A stretch of DNA of 64,000 bases from Halomicrobium urmianum (lineage in GTDB: Archaea > Halobacteriota > Halobacteria > Halobacteriales > Haloarculaceae): positions 186,001 through 250,000 of the forward strand of contig NZ_CP084092.1 of the NCBI RefSeq assembly GCF_020217425.1, read 5' to 3'. The notes under the pieces were generated by a model that searched no databases, had not been told where the DNA came from, and saw only the letters and a program-made list of their open reading frames with translations. Below, in pieces: positions 33,882 through 42,669 of this stretch (position 1 is the first letter of the stretch; the number at the start of each line of letters is the position of its first letter). The position numbers were made by a program, and so were the translations under genes.

Positions 33882-34328
33882 TCACTCCTGTCTGAATTCG
33901 GACTCGATCCGCGCCGTCAGTTCGTCGGGTACGAGCCGGTGGAACTCGAAGTCCACCTCGCGGGTCGGGGCGTGGAAGATGTCGATAAGCGGGATGTCCA
34001 CGTGGTCGAGGCCGTCCAGCGACTCCGTGGCGATGTCCTCGTTATCGACGTCTTCCAGGTGGCCCCGGGCGACGACGCTCCGCCAGCGCTCGTCGTCGTC
34101 GCCGTACGTGACGAAAGCGACCGGTCGGCCGTCGAGGTCGCCCTTGGACTCCCCGTTCGAGAGCCGGAAGTAGAAGGTCGACTCCGAGCGATCGTATCCG
34201 TAGGACACCGGCACCGAGTGCGGCGAGTCGTCGCCCGACGTCGACAGCGAGAGCACGCCGGTCCCGCCGTTCCCGAGGAACTCGTCGCGCTCTTTCTCGT
34301 CCATCTCGATGGGGCTATCTTCTGGCAT
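33882..34328 (-). CDS. PNPOx-like split-barrel flavoprotein (paralogue 1)
   Basis: A 148-aa protein of the pyridoxamine-5'-phosphate-oxidase-like split-barrel family: MPEDSPIEMDEKERDEFLGN, then GTGVLSLSTSGDDSPHSVPVSYGYD, then RPVAFVTYGDDDERWRSVVARGHLED. Such proteins bind FMN, F420 or haem; many are stress-related with unknown substrate. Two related proteins are nearby (34413-34901 and 39959-40411). It lies 84 bp downstream of the second copy on the same strand. Confidence 0.8.
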   Translation of the reverse strand: MPEDSPIEMDEKERDEFLGNGGTGVLSLSTSGDDSPHSVPVSYGYDRSESTFYFRLSNGESKGDLDGRPVAFVTYGDDDERWRSVVARGHLEDVDNEDIATESLDGLDHVDIPLIDIFHAPTREVDFEFHRLVPDELTARIESEFRQE

Positions 34329-34412
34329 GGGTGACAGGACTGGTGGAACGCCCATAAGTCTCCGGTCGGGACGCGAGCCAGCGCTTCTGCGCCGGGTCGG
34401 TGAGCGCCGACG

Positions 34413-34901
34413 TCACGTGGATTCCTCCGACTGTGGCGGCTCGAACCCCGGCGGCAGTCCGTTCTGTTTGTACCCGACGCGGTTCGCGATCCGGAACCGG
34501 TAGACCGTGACGTCCGCGGCCAGGCCGTTCTGTTCGAAGAGGTCGGGGCGCCAGGCGTTCCCGAGCGCGTCCCCCAGGTCGTCCCATTCCGATTCCGGGA
34601 CGGGCGAGACTGCGCCGGACAGCAGCACGCTCTGCCACATGAACCGCGAGGGCGCGTCGAACACCAGGAACGCCGCGTCGTCGCCGCGCTCGCTGAGGCG
34701 CTCCTTCCGGCTCTCGTCGGTCGTGACGTACGTGAAGTAGAGGGAGTCCTCGCCGTCGAAGCCGAACGACATCGGGACCACGTACGGCTCGTGCTCCGCT
34801 GGGAGCGCGAGCACGCCGACCCCCCGATTCGTCAGGAAGTCGCGCATCTCTCCGTCGGTCATCCGGGACACGCCGAACCCCTCGAGTTCGTGGAGTGTCA
34901 T
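34413..34901 (-). CDS. PNPOx-like split-barrel flavoprotein (paralogue 2)
   Basis: A 162-aa split-barrel protein: GFGVSRMTDGEMRDFLTNRG, then GVLALPAEHEPYVVPMSFGFDGEDSLYF, then FLVFDAPSRFMWQSVLLSGAVS. It is clearly the same family as 33882-34328. The start at 34901 follows a region ending in an A/T-rich AGTATCACTCG block; the longer frame to 34955 adds a hydrophobic leader not seen in relatives. Cofactor and substrate cannot be judged from the sequence. Confidence 0.8.
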   Translation of the reverse strand: MTLHELEGFGVSRMTDGEMRDFLTNRGVGVLALPAEHEPYVVPMSFGFDGEDSLYFTYVTTDESRKERLSERGDDAAFLVFDAPSRFMWQSVLLSGAVSPVPESEWDDLGDALGNAWRPDLFEQNGLAADVTVYRFRIANRVGYKQNGLPPGFEPPQSEEST

Positions 34902-35060
34902 CACGAGTGATACTACAGCGAGCAGGGGGATAAAACGGCTGTCGATTCCTGGCACCCGGGAAAAGTTTCGTCGCGAGTGTCGCTGTCGGGGGAGGAGCAG
35001 GCGCTGGCCGCGACGATGCCCCCGCTGGAACCGGCAATAGCGTGCTCCTCGGCGTAGTCG

Positions 35061-35318
35061 TCACGGCGACAGCAAGACGCCGGCGGGGACCGCGTGCCAG
35101 ACGGCGGCCGCAGCTTTGACCCGGGTCGACGTCTCCGGTAGCGGCGGATTGCGGAACAGCGCCGCGTAGACGAACGCCGTCGCGACCAGCGAACCGACGA
35201 ACAGTCCGGTGCGAAACTGGACCGGCGTCACTACGCCGGCGAGCGCCCCGCCTCCGAGACTCGCCGCGATGGCGGCGAGGATCCTGTCGTAGTAGGTAAG
35301 CGTCGGAACGCCGCCCAT
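35061..35318 (-). CDS. Small membrane protein, unknown
   Basis: An 85-aa protein starting MGGVPTLTYYDRILAAIAAS. It has two hydrophobic helices (LAAIAASLGGGALAGVVT and GLFVGSLVATAFVYAALF) and a third weak one near the C terminus (AAAAVWHAVPAGVLLSP). Similar small proteins are frequent in haloarchaea and carry no assigned function. It is divergent from the 49-aa gene at 35425. Confidence 0.6.
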   Translation of the reverse strand: MGGVPTLTYYDRILAAIAASLGGGALAGVVTPVQFRTGLFVGSLVATAFVYAALFRNPPLPETSTRVKAAAAVWHAVPAGVLLSP

Positions 35319-35387
35319 ACGCCCGGTTCGCGGTCCAGCGGGAAAGCCATCCGAACGCGTTCCCGGGTCCCGGAAAGTGACAGACGA

Positions 35388-35395
35388 TTTATAAC
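35388..35395 (+). promoter_or_regulatory. TATA box of the 49-aa gene at 35425
   Basis: TTTATAAC lies about 34 bp before ATG 35425, placing transcription start within about ten bases of the start codon. Confidence 0.5.
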
Positions 35396-35424
35396 CCTGG
35401 CGGACCATCGTCCGTACGGGACTC

Positions 35425-35574
35425 ATGAGCCACACCATCGAAATCGACGACGACCTCAGGGAGCGCCTGGACGACCACCGCGAGGAGGGCGAATCGATCG
35501 AGGAGTTCATCGAGACGCTCGTCTCGATGTACGAGACAGAGGGAGCGTTCCTGCAGGAGGGCTACTCGGAGTAA
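35425..35574 (+). CDS. 49-aa haloarchaeal small protein (DUF7557-like)
   Basis: A 49-aa protein: MSHTIEIDDDLRERLDDHRE, then EGESIEEFIETLVSMYETE and FLQEGYSE. The first part has the beta-helix-helix pattern of antitoxin-like CopG/VapB proteins, and haloarchaea carry many such proteins (DUF7557). No toxin partner lies next to it, so an orphan regulator or antitoxin-like role is guesswork. The promoter has a good TATA box. The gene is very short but the composition and the pattern are typical. Confidence 0.8.
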   Translation: MSHTIEIDDDLRERLDDHREEGESIEEFIETLVSMYETEGAFLQEGYSE

Positions 35575-35695
35575 TCGGAGTCCGTACCGCCCCGTCGCGT
35601 GTCGCCGCGGGCGACGGCACAGCACGACGGCACCGCCTCGTCGGGTTCGCGGTGCGGCGTCTCGAGAGATGCCGCGCGGCGAGACGGTCGCGGTC

Positions 35696-36151
35696 CTACC
35701 CTGACGGCTGGTCGCTTCCGGTCTGGCCGGCGTCGGACTCCTGCCAGCCGCCCGCGTCCACGATCTCGAAGAGGTTTCCCCAGCCCTCGTCGTCGTCGCT
35801 CTCCGGCAGCTGGTCGCGGAGCTGCTGGAAGTCGGACTCGGGGACGAGGGAGTGCACGAGGTCGACGACGACTCGCGAGCGGTAGGCCGCCTCCGGTCGG
35901 TCGACGTTCTCGATCTCGCTCACGCGCTCGACGAACTCCGTCCAGTCGAATCGCTGTCCGTGCTCGCTGACCGCGCCGGTCATGTACCACTTGACCTCCA
36001 TCGGCAGCGACGCGGCGAGGTCCTCCGCGTTCCCCTCGGGAATCCGCCGTCCCAGCGTCGAGAGCGTCGCGCGAGTCGCCCGCACTGCTTCGCCCGTGTT
36101 GGCCAGTTCGAGGCGGTGCTGGACCTGTCCGGTGAACTCGTCGAAGTCCAT
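35696..36151 (-). CDS. DUF2267 domain protein
   Basis: A 151-aa acidic protein with the DUF2267 pattern: MDFDEFTGQVQHRLELANTGEAVRATRATL in two parts, LGRRIPEGNAEDLAASLPME, VKWYMTG and a second repeat (FVERVSEIENV and AAYRSRVVVDLVHSLVP). The family is widespread in haloarchaea and bacteria, often near CBS, Usp and oxygen-limitation genes, as here. Function unknown. GTTTAAAG at 36176-36183 (minus strand) is a TATA box placed for a leaderless message. Confidence 0.8.
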   Translation of the reverse strand: MDFDEFTGQVQHRLELANTGEAVRATRATLSTLGRRIPEGNAEDLAASLPMEVKWYMTGAVSEHGQRFDWTEFVERVSEIENVDRPEAAYRSRVVVDLVHSLVPESDFQQLRDQLPESDDDEGWGNLFEIVDAGGWQESDAGQTGSDQPSG

Positions 36152-36189
36152 ACGCAAGCAATCACTCGGCCCGTACTTTAAACTAGCTG

Positions 36190-36795
36190 TCACTTCTCCC
36201 GGTCCGATCTCTCGTCGACCGGCGGCTTCGAGGTCCCCGTCGCACTCCAGAGGTGTGAGCAGCACCGATTTCGACCACAGCAACGGGACCGAACGGAGTC
36301 GGGTCCGGCGGGCGGACCCGAGTGATCAGTACGACGGGCGTGCGCCTGGATGACCGACGCGAGGTGTTCGTGTTCGTTCGTGAGGAGTTCGGTGAGGTCG
36401 TCGGCGGTGATGATCCCCGCCAGCTCGTCTTCGTTCGTACAGACGGGCAACCGACGGATTCCGTGCTCGCTCATCGCCTCTGCGGCCTGGTGAACCGCCT
36501 CGGGGTCAAGCCCCGAGGCACTCGGCCTGCTCCGCCTGTAGAACCCGGCGTCGGGCCCGACCGTGTGGAGATCCGTCGACATGACGTCGCGTGCAGCGAC
36601 GCCGCTGGGATCGGTCGATTCGGCCAGCACGCGCGTCGTCAGGTCCCGATCAGTGACGATGCCCACGGGGGTGTCACCGTCTGTAACGACGACGCTACCG
36701 ACGTCTTCGTCGCGCATGGTTTCCGCAAGCTCGTGGACTGCAGCGTCCTGCGTTGCAGTGACGACGTCCTCCCGGGCGAGGTCCTGGATTGGCAT
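36190..36795 (-). CDS. Two-CBS-domain protein with an in-frame palindromic insert and a foreign-looking tail
   Basis: A 201-aa protein: first CBS (residues 1-65, MPIQDLAREDVVTATQDAAV) and second CBS (66-145, DVMSTDLHTVGPDAGFY, then SEHGIRRLPVC). CBS pairs bind adenine nucleotides and act as regulators. Between GFY and EAMSEHG about 16 extra residues (RRSRPSASGLDPEAVH) interrupt the second domain where normal proteins continue directly; they are coded by a GC-rich palindrome. After SVIQAHAR the last 40 or so residues are Arg/Cys-rich and unlike halophilic proteins; one missing base would otherwise give a normal end near HARPY. The gene may be partly damaged. Confidence 0.7.
   Translation of the reverse strand: MPIQDLAREDVVTATQDAAVHELAETMRDEDVGSVVVTDGDTPVGIVTDRDLTTRVLAESTDPSGVAARDVMSTDLHTVGPDAGFYRRSRPSASGLDPEAVHQAAEAMSEHGIRRLPVCTNEDELAGIITADDLTELLTNEHEHLASVIQAHARRTDHSGPPAGPDSVRSRCCGRNRCCSHLWSATGTSKPPVDERSDREK
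36497..36519. repeat. Palindrome inserted in the CBS gene
   Basis: GCCTCGGGG-TCAAG-CCCCGAGGC is a 9-bp perfect inverted repeat with a 5-nt loop. It is the core of an approximately 48-bp stretch that adds codons to the second CBS domain without breaking the frame. A similar GC-rich palindrome is familiar from other haloarchaeal genomes, from memory only. Confidence 0.65.
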
Positions 36796-36849
36796 TTGCT
36801 GTCCCTCCGCTCTAGTGTTACATCCCCAACCATTAATGGCCGCGAGCCA

Positions 36850-36868
36850 GTTCTCGCAGGGTGAGAAC
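36850..36868. promoter_or_regulatory. Palindromic operator-like site upstream of the CBS gene
   Basis: GTTCTC-GCAGGGT-GAGAAC is a perfect 6-bp inverted repeat with a 7-nt spacer. It lies about 14 bp upstream of the TTAATGG TATA-like box (36829-36836, minus strand) and 55 bp from the CBS start, the right place for a transcription factor acting near BRE/TATA. Confidence 0.45.
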
Positions 36869-36979
36869 TACCCGCACATCGATGGCTGTCTGACTCGACG
36901 TCGAGCGACGGAGACCGGGCGTTCGAGTGCGGCGATCTGTGGGTATTGCGGGCGAGCGGACGCTCGACGTGACGAGAGT

Positions 36980-39691
36980 CTACGACTCCTCCTCGGTCAC
37001 CCGTCTCGGGGAGCGCCGTCGCCGCCACCACAGTTTGTGGACCTCGATGCCGACGGCCACGGAGAGCGCGACGAGGGTCAGGAACGCCCACCTGCCCAGC
37101 GGCACCGGCGCCGTCTCGAGGACGGCCCGGGCGGGCGCCGCGTACATCGATCCCACGTGTACGAGGAACGCGGTAATCGTCCCAGCGAGGAGAATCGGGC
37201 TTCCCAGCGGCGAGAGCCGGAAGAGCGAGGTGGTCTCGGAGCGCGCGTTGCCGATGTTGACGACCTCGAACAGCACCATCAGCAGGAGGATCTGGTTGCG
37301 GGCCGCCGTCGCCGAGAGACCGGCGTCGAGCAGCCAGGCGAAGGCCCCGAACGCGAGCGGTCCCATGATCAGCGCCGCGACGACCGTCCGTTCGACCATG
37401 AGGCGATCGAAGACGCGTTCGGTCGGGGAGCGCGGCGGCCGGTCGAGCACGTCGTCTTCCGCCGGTTCGAAGGCCAGCGCGACGTCTTGGATACCGTTGG
37501 TGACGAGGTTCAGCCAGAGGATCTGGACGGGCGTCAGCGGCAGGGGCATCCCGGCGACGATGGCCAGCAGGACGAGCACAACCTCGGCCGCGCCGGTCGA
37601 CACCAGGAGGTAGACGATCTTCCGCACGTTGTCGTAGGCGATCCGCCCCTGTTCGATGCCCGAGACGATCGTGGCGAAGTTGTCGTCGCTGATGACGAGT
37701 TCGGCCGCGTCGCGGGCCACGTCCGTCCCCATCTGCCCCATCGCGATGCCGACGTTGGCCTGTCGCAGCGCCGGGGCGTCGTTGACCCCGTCGCCGGTGA
37801 CGGCGACGTAGTGGCCCGCGTCCCGGGCCGCTTTCACGATGTCCAGTTTCTGCTCCGGCGAGACCCGTGCGAACACGTGCGTGGTCCCGAGCAGTTCCCG
37901 GACGTCGTCAGTGGATCGGTCGGCGATTTCGACGCCGGTGACCACCTCGTCCGGCCGCTCGGCGAGCCCCAGGTCGCGGGCGATCGCCAGCGCCGTCTCG
38001 GGGTGGTCTCCGGTGATCATCGTGACGGTGATGCCCGCCCGGCGAGCCGTCGCGATCGCCGTTCGGACGCCCGACCGCAGCGGGTCGATCAGTCCCACGA
38101 ACCCGAGGAACGTGAGGCCGGTCGGTTCCGGCGGCGGGGCCTCCGGGTCGAGCTCGCCGTCGAGAGTTCCCTCGGCGACGGCGAGGACTCGATACCCCTC
38201 CCGGGCCATCGCCTCCGTCTCCGCTTCGAGGTCGGCGAGCGAGGCGTCCGTGGTCGTCTCGTCGCACATCGCCACGACGCGCTCGGGCGCGCCCTTGACG
38301 AACACCGCCGTTCGGTCGTCCGCCCGGTGGAAGGTGGCCGAGAACCGCTGCTCGGACTCGAAGGGGATTTCCTCGACCTGTGGGTATTCCGCGAGCGCTC
38401 CCTCTCTGGTCCGTCCGAGCTTGCGGCCGAGCGCCAGCAGCGCGACGTCGGTCGGATCGCCGCGCCACGTCCACTCGCCGTCGCGCCGAGACAGGGTCCC
38501 CTCGTTACAGAGGATCGCCGCCCGCGCGAGGCGAGCCAGGCGGTCGTCGCTCCCCGCGTCGGTCTGCACCCCGTCGCGAAGCACTGCTCCATCGGGATCG
38601 TACCCCTCCCCCGTGACGTCGTAGGTCGTCCCGTCCGCCAGGCGGAGCTGCCGGGCGGTCAGCTCGTTGGCCGTGAGCGTCCCCGTCTTGTCGGTGGCGA
38701 TCATCGTACAGCTCCCGAGCCCCTCGACGGCGACGAGCCGGCGGACGATCACGCCGACGTCGGCCATCCGCCGGCTGGCGACGCCCAGTGCGACGGTCAT
38801 CCCGACCGGGAGTCCTTCGGGGATCGCCGAGACGGCCAGCGCGACCGCGAAGAGGAACATCTCGACGGCGTCGTACTGGTGGATCACCACCCCGAGGATC
38901 GCGGTGATCGCCGCCGCGACGATGACCGCGACGCCGATGGCCCGAGTGAACCGCTCCATCCGCATCACGAGGGGCGGTTGCCCGCCCTCCACCGCCGTCA
39001 CGTCCTCCGCGAGCTGGCCGACCGTAGTCTCCGCCCCGGTGGCGACTACCACGCCACGGCCGCGACCCCTGGTGACGTTCGTCCCCGCGTGGACCATGTT
39101 GCGCCGGTCGCCCAGCGGGACGTCGCCAGACGCCTCCCAGTCCTCGTCTTTCAGCACCGCCTCGGATTCGCCCGTCAGCGGGGACTCGTCGACCTCGAGG
39201 TCGTGGGTCGCCGTCAACCGCACGTCCGCCGGCACGCGATAGCCCGACTCGAGGAGTACGACGTCGCCCGGGACGACGTCTTCGGCGGCGATGTCCCGCG
39301 CGTCGCCGTCGCGGAGGACGGTGGCACGCGTCTCGATCAGTTCCTGCAACGACCGGCTGCTCTGCTCGGCCTGCCACTCCTGAACGCTCCCGATCAGGGC
39401 GTTGATCGCCAGGACCGCCGCGATGAAGGCGGCGTCGGTTCCCTCTCCGACGGCGACCGACACGACCGCCGCGGCCGCGAGGACGTAGATGAGCGGGTCC
39501 GTGAACTGCCGGAGGGCGATCTCCCACAGCGACGTCGGTTTCGCCCGCGGGAGGCGATTCGGTCCGTAGCCGTCTCTGCGACGCTCGGCCTCCTCGCTGG
39601 AGAGTCCCTCCGCACCGGTCTCGTACTCGTCGCACGCCGTCTCGACGGACTCGGTGTACCACTCCGATTCCGTCGTGGCCGCGTCGCTCAT
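36980..39691 (-). CDS. P2-type cation-transporting P-type ATPase
   Basis: A 903-aa pump with an N-terminal cytoplasmic cation-ATPase segment (YETGAEGLSSEEAERRRDGYG), the actuator motif LTGESEAV near 175, the phosphorylated Asp in DKTGTLTANELT near 335, nucleotide-domain KGAPERV and hinge TGDGVNDAPALRQANVGIAMG near 600. About ten membrane helices, including PEGLPVGMTVAL in M4. These features indicate the P2A/P2B group (Ca2+, Na+ or K+-type pumps) rather than heavy-metal CPx ATPases, since no CPC motif is present (the site is IPEGLP). The ion cannot be named. Confidence 0.9.
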   Translation of the reverse strand: MSDAATTESEWYTESVETACDEYETGAEGLSSEEAERRRDGYGPNRLPRAKPTSLWEIALRQFTDPLIYVLAAAAVVSVAVGEGTDAAFIAAVLAINALIGSVQEWQAEQSSRSLQELIETRATVLRDGDARDIAAEDVVPGDVVLLESGYRVPADVRLTATHDLEVDESPLTGESEAVLKDEDWEASGDVPLGDRRNMVHAGTNVTRGRGRGVVVATGAETTVGQLAEDVTAVEGGQPPLVMRMERFTRAIGVAVIVAAAITAILGVVIHQYDAVEMFLFAVALAVSAIPEGLPVGMTVALGVASRRMADVGVIVRRLVAVEGLGSCTMIATDKTGTLTANELTARQLRLADGTTYDVTGEGYDPDGAVLRDGVQTDAGSDDRLARLARAAILCNEGTLSRRDGEWTWRGDPTDVALLALGRKLGRTREGALAEYPQVEEIPFESEQRFSATFHRADDRTAVFVKGAPERVVAMCDETTTDASLADLEAETEAMAREGYRVLAVAEGTLDGELDPEAPPPEPTGLTFLGFVGLIDPLRSGVRTAIATARRAGITVTMITGDHPETALAIARDLGLAERPDEVVTGVEIADRSTDDVRELLGTTHVFARVSPEQKLDIVKAARDAGHYVAVTGDGVNDAPALRQANVGIAMGQMGTDVARDAAELVISDDNFATIVSGIEQGRIAYDNVRKIVYLLVSTGAAEVVLVLLAIVAGMPLPLTPVQILWLNLVTNGIQDVALAFEPAEDDVLDRPPRSPTERVFDRLMVERTVVAALIMGPLAFGAFAWLLDAGLSATAARNQILLLMVLFEVVNIGNARSETTSLFRLSPLGSPILLAGTITAFLVHVGSMYAAPARAVLETAPVPLGRWAFLTLVALSVAVGIEVHKLWWRRRRSPRRVTEEES

Positions 39692-39958
39692 CGGTCGCTT
39701 CGTCTCGAACGGAGCCGTCCGGTCCAGTGCTGTCGTACGCGGGTGACTACGCCTTTCTCGATGGCGGTGAGAGACGAGAAGCGTCCGTCTATCTCGCTCG
39801 GCGGCTGAAACGTGCGCACGCTCTCCCGTATCGAAAGAGGGCGTAGAAAATCCCGGGGTCGCCCGCCGTTAGGAGGTATCGTGGGATAGAGTAGTTGGTC
39901 ACCAGGTGGTGAACAGCGCCGCAGTACTTTCTTTGCTGCGCCACCGATCCGTGATACC

Positions 39959-40411
39959 ATGTCGCGCGAGATCGGCACGGAACTCGACGACTACGAGACC
40001 GAGGAGTTCCTGCGGAACCGCGGGCTCGGAGTGCTGGGATTCGCGAGGGACGGACAGGCCTACACGATCCCCATCGCGTTCGCGTACGACGACTCCGACG
40101 GTCGCTGCGTCTTCCGGTTTCTCATGGGTGAGAACAGCCGGAAACGGGAGTTCGTCGCTGCGACTGACGTCGCCAGCCTCACGACCTACGAGTGGCGCAA
40201 GCGGGACGACTGGAAGAGCGTCGTGGTCAGGGGTCCGCTCCGCCGCGTCCCGGACGACGACCTCGCCGAGGCAGCGGCGCTGTTCTCCGACGTCGGCGAG
40301 GAAACGGCGCTGGAGGTCTTCAACAAGCCAATCTCGGAGTACGAGACGGTCTGGTACGAACTCGACGTGCGAGAGCTCACCGCTCGCGGTCAGTTCCCGG
40401 GAGTAAAGTGA
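39959..40411 (+). CDS. PNPOx-like split-barrel flavoprotein (paralogue 3)
   Basis: A 150-aa protein: MSREIGTELDDYETEEFLRN, then GLGVLGFARDGQAYTIPIAFAYD, then ASLTTYEWRKRDDWKSVVVRGPLR. The family is the same as 33882 and 34413 but more distant. It stands alone between the ATPase and a tandem Usp gene, about 110 bp upstream of the latter on the same strand. Cofactor and substrate unknown. Confidence 0.8.
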   Translation: MSREIGTELDDYETEEFLRNRGLGVLGFARDGQAYTIPIAFAYDDSDGRCVFRFLMGENSRKREFVAATDVASLTTYEWRKRDDWKSVVVRGPLRRVPDDDLAEAAALFSDVGEETALEVFNKPISEYETVWYELDVRELTARGQFPGVK

Positions 40412-40523
40412 ACGAACGGTCGATCGCGGACCGGTTCGGACTGGCCCGGGCGACGTTCCTGCGATGTGAGAACGCACACCAGTCTTGACAGACCCCGCGA
40501 GCGTAGTGGCAGCTGGAGACAGC

Positions 40524-41396
40524 ATGTACGATACCATTTTGGTGCCCACGGACGGCAGCGAACCGGCGACGGCGGCCGTCGAGTCGGCGCTGGCGCTCGC
40601 CGATCGATTCGACGCGTCGCTCCGGGCGATCAACGTGGTCGAGTTCGCGGACCTCTCGGACGAGGTCGCGGGCGAGACCAGCAGTCACGTCGCCGAACGC
40701 GCGACGCCGATCCTGGAGTCGATCACCGAACGGGCGGCCGACCGCGGGATTCCCGTATCGACGGAAATCGTGGAGACGACCGACGCCGTCCACCGGGCGA
40801 TCGTCGACGACGCCGCCGACCACGACGCCGACCTGATCGTGATGGGGACTCACGGCCGGACCGGCCTGGATCGAATCGCGCTCGGTAGCGTCGCCGAACG
40901 GACACTGCGCGTCTCGCCCGTTCCCGTCGTCACCGTGTCGGAGGACGCGAGCGTTGATCCGGACCTCGACTCGGTGCTGGTGCCGACCGACGGGAGCGAG
41001 GGGGCGGACGCCGCGGCCGACCACGGGATCGCCCTCTGTGAAGCGACCGGTGCGGCGTTACACGTCGTCCACGTCGTCGACCTCACGCCCATCTGGGGGA
41101 GCGCCGAGAGCGCCGCGATCCTCGATGCGCTGGAGGAGTCCGGGCGGCGCGCCGTCGACGACGTGATCCGCCGCACCCAGGCGGCCGACCTGCGGTCCAC
41201 CGAGGCGTCGGTGCTCAGCGGGACGCCGGCCCGGAGCATCGTCGACTACGCCGCCGATCACGACGTGGACCTGATCGTGATGGGGACCCACGGCCGGACC
41301 GGCCTGGATCGGTACCTGCTCGGCAGCGTCGCCGAGCACGTCGTTCGTCTGGCGGACCGGCCGGTACTGACGCTCTCCCCGTCGAGCGAGGACTGA
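40524..41396 (+). CDS. Tandem two-domain UspA protein
   Basis: A 290-aa protein made of two complete Usp domains: residues 1-143 (MYDTILVPTDGSEPATAAVE, ending VMGTHGRTGLDRIALGSVAERTL) and 146-290 (DSVLVPTDGSEGADAAADHG, ending VMGTHGRTGLDRYLLGSVAEHVV). Both ATP-binding signatures GxHGRxG are intact. Such tandem proteins respond to energy or oxidative stress. The ATG at 40524 is favoured because the domain starts there; the upstream ATG frame adds 13 unrelated residues. Confidence 0.9.
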   Translation: MYDTILVPTDGSEPATAAVESALALADRFDASLRAINVVEFADLSDEVAGETSSHVAERATPILESITERAADRGIPVSTEIVETTDAVHRAIVDDAADHDADLIVMGTHGRTGLDRIALGSVAERTLRVSPVPVVTVSEDASVDPDLDSVLVPTDGSEGADAAADHGIALCEATGAALHVVHVVDLTPIWGSAESAAILDALEESGRRAVDDVIRRTQAADLRSTEASVLSGTPARSIVDYAADHDVDLIVMGTHGRTGLDRYLLGSVAEHVVRLADRPVLTLSPSSED

Positions 41397-41531
41397 CCGC
41401 GTCGCGTCGCTCGTCGGTTCCCGTCGATCGGTCGATGCGCTACAGAAGGGACGGTGAGGGAGTCGAACGGGTCGCGATCCGCTCGCTGTCGCGGGGCGGC
41501 AGTGCCCTGCGACTCGGCCGCTCTACTCCGT

Positions 41532-41828
41532 TCAGCTGTGCGTGACCGCGGGCGTCTCCTGCTCCTCGCCCTCGAAGTAGGGCGTGGCGAGCCGGTAGAG
41601 CCCGTACAGCGTCAGCACGAGCAGCCCGGCGATCACCAGCCCGGTCCGGAGGTTCGGATCGACCAGCGGCGTGGCGATGACCTCGCCGGCGTCGTTGGTC
41701 TGTGGCGCGGCCCCGTACGGCGGGCCGGCCAGGATCTCGACGATCCCGAACCCGACGACGCCCAGCAGGAACAGGGCGCCGCTCAGGCCCATGGCGATGC
41801 GATCGATGACGGTGGCGTTGTGTTCCAT
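41532..41828 (-). CDS. Small two-helix membrane protein, DoxX partner
   Basis: A 98-aa protein with two hydrophobic helices (IAMGLSGALFLLGVVGFGIV and LRTGLVIAGLLVLTLYGLYR) around a polar loop with PPYGAAPQTND. It is the second gene after doxX (gap 15 bp). The layout matches 19354-19620 in the island, also behind doxX. Function unknown; a membrane-complex partner of DoxX is the simplest explanation. Confidence 0.7.
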   Translation of the reverse strand: MEHNATVIDRIAMGLSGALFLLGVVGFGIVEILAGPPYGAAPQTNDAGEVIATPLVDPNLRTGLVIAGLLVLTLYGLYRLATPYFEGEEQETPAVTHS

Positions 41829-41843
41829 TGTTTGTCACCTCGG

Positions 41844-42368
41844 TCAGCCCAGCAGGTACCGCAGCCGCGGACGCTGTTTCACGAACTCCGTCTTCTCGAC
41901 GATGGCGTCGAGGCCGTAGTAGCGGCCGGTCGCCAGCACGATCATGGTCACGAACAGCAGCAGCCCCATCAGGTCGCTGTTGACCAGGCCGTGACCGAAT
42001 CCGGCGTTCCCGACCCAGAACAGGGTCATGAAGAAGACGCCGAACGCGGAGGCCAGCCTGACCAGGACGCCCAGCATCAGGCCGAGCCCGATGAGGGTCT
42101 CGCCCAGCGGGACCAGCGCCTGGATCGCCCAGCCCAGGTTCTCGCCCATCCACACCGGGATGGGGCCCAGCGCCGTGCCCGTCATCTCCTGGAGGTACAT
42201 CGGCCCGTAGCTGTACGCCAGCCCGTCCTCGATGAGCTTCGTCACGCCGGCGTGGAAGAACCACCAGCCGGTGATCACGCGCAACGTCGCCAGCCAGTAG
42301 GCCGCCCAGGCCCCGCCCAGCTCGACTTCGAAGTCTTCCGCCAGGGGGTTAACCGCTTGGTAGGACAT
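41844..42368 (-). CDS. DoxX-family membrane protein
   Basis: A 174-aa membrane protein with four helices. DoxX features are LRVITGWWFFHAGVTKL, LVPLGETLIGLGLMLGVLVRLA and the tail VEKTEFVKQRPRLRYLLG. A GAGGTGA ribosome site precedes the ATG at 42368, and GTTATAT (42408-42414, minus strand) is a TATA box. DoxX homologues take part in thiosulfate:quinone oxidation in Acidianus and in a thiol-oxidation membrane complex in mycobacteria. Here the partner is a small membrane protein. The third homologue at 61940 ends in the same RHPRLRYLLG motif. Confidence 0.85.
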   Translation of the reverse strand: MSYQAVNPLAEDFEVELGGAWAAYWLATLRVITGWWFFHAGVTKLIEDGLAYSYGPMYLQEMTGTALGPIPVWMGENLGWAIQALVPLGETLIGLGLMLGVLVRLASAFGVFFMTLFWVGNAGFGHGLVNSDLMGLLLFVTMIVLATGRYYGLDAIVEKTEFVKQRPRLRYLLG

Positions 42369-42669
42369 CTGTGTCACCTCACATGTACGCGTAGCCCCTG
42401 AAGGGGGATATAACTGGGAGCGCGTTCCCGCGGCCTGAGGACGAGTCCACGCTACCGACCGAGCATCCCTCATTATCGTTCAATGATGGTTCCGATAACG
42501 GCGGCCTCAGACGCTCTCTGCCCGGTCTGATGCGACGCTTTCCGTGATAGACGTTCTCACCACCCGGGAACGGTGTCGCCGGTTGAAGGTATCTCGCACG
42601 GTAGTTACAGATAGATGCACCAGCAACGCCCAGCCAGCAAAGCAACGCCGCGGAAGTGACCCCACCACA
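42369..42669. other. Intergenic region between doxX and DUF7521-like gene
   Basis: No gene in about 300 bp. The doxX promoter (GTTATAT at 42408-42414, minus strand) is the only feature I can support. The right half, up to the ATG at 42670, has no clear TATA box. Confidence 0.5.

Noticed and set aside
36563-39808. A 1081-codon open frame antisense to the P-type ATPase
   Set aside because: Shadow of the real gene; no domain and an amino-acid bias typical of reversed haloarchaeal coding sequence.
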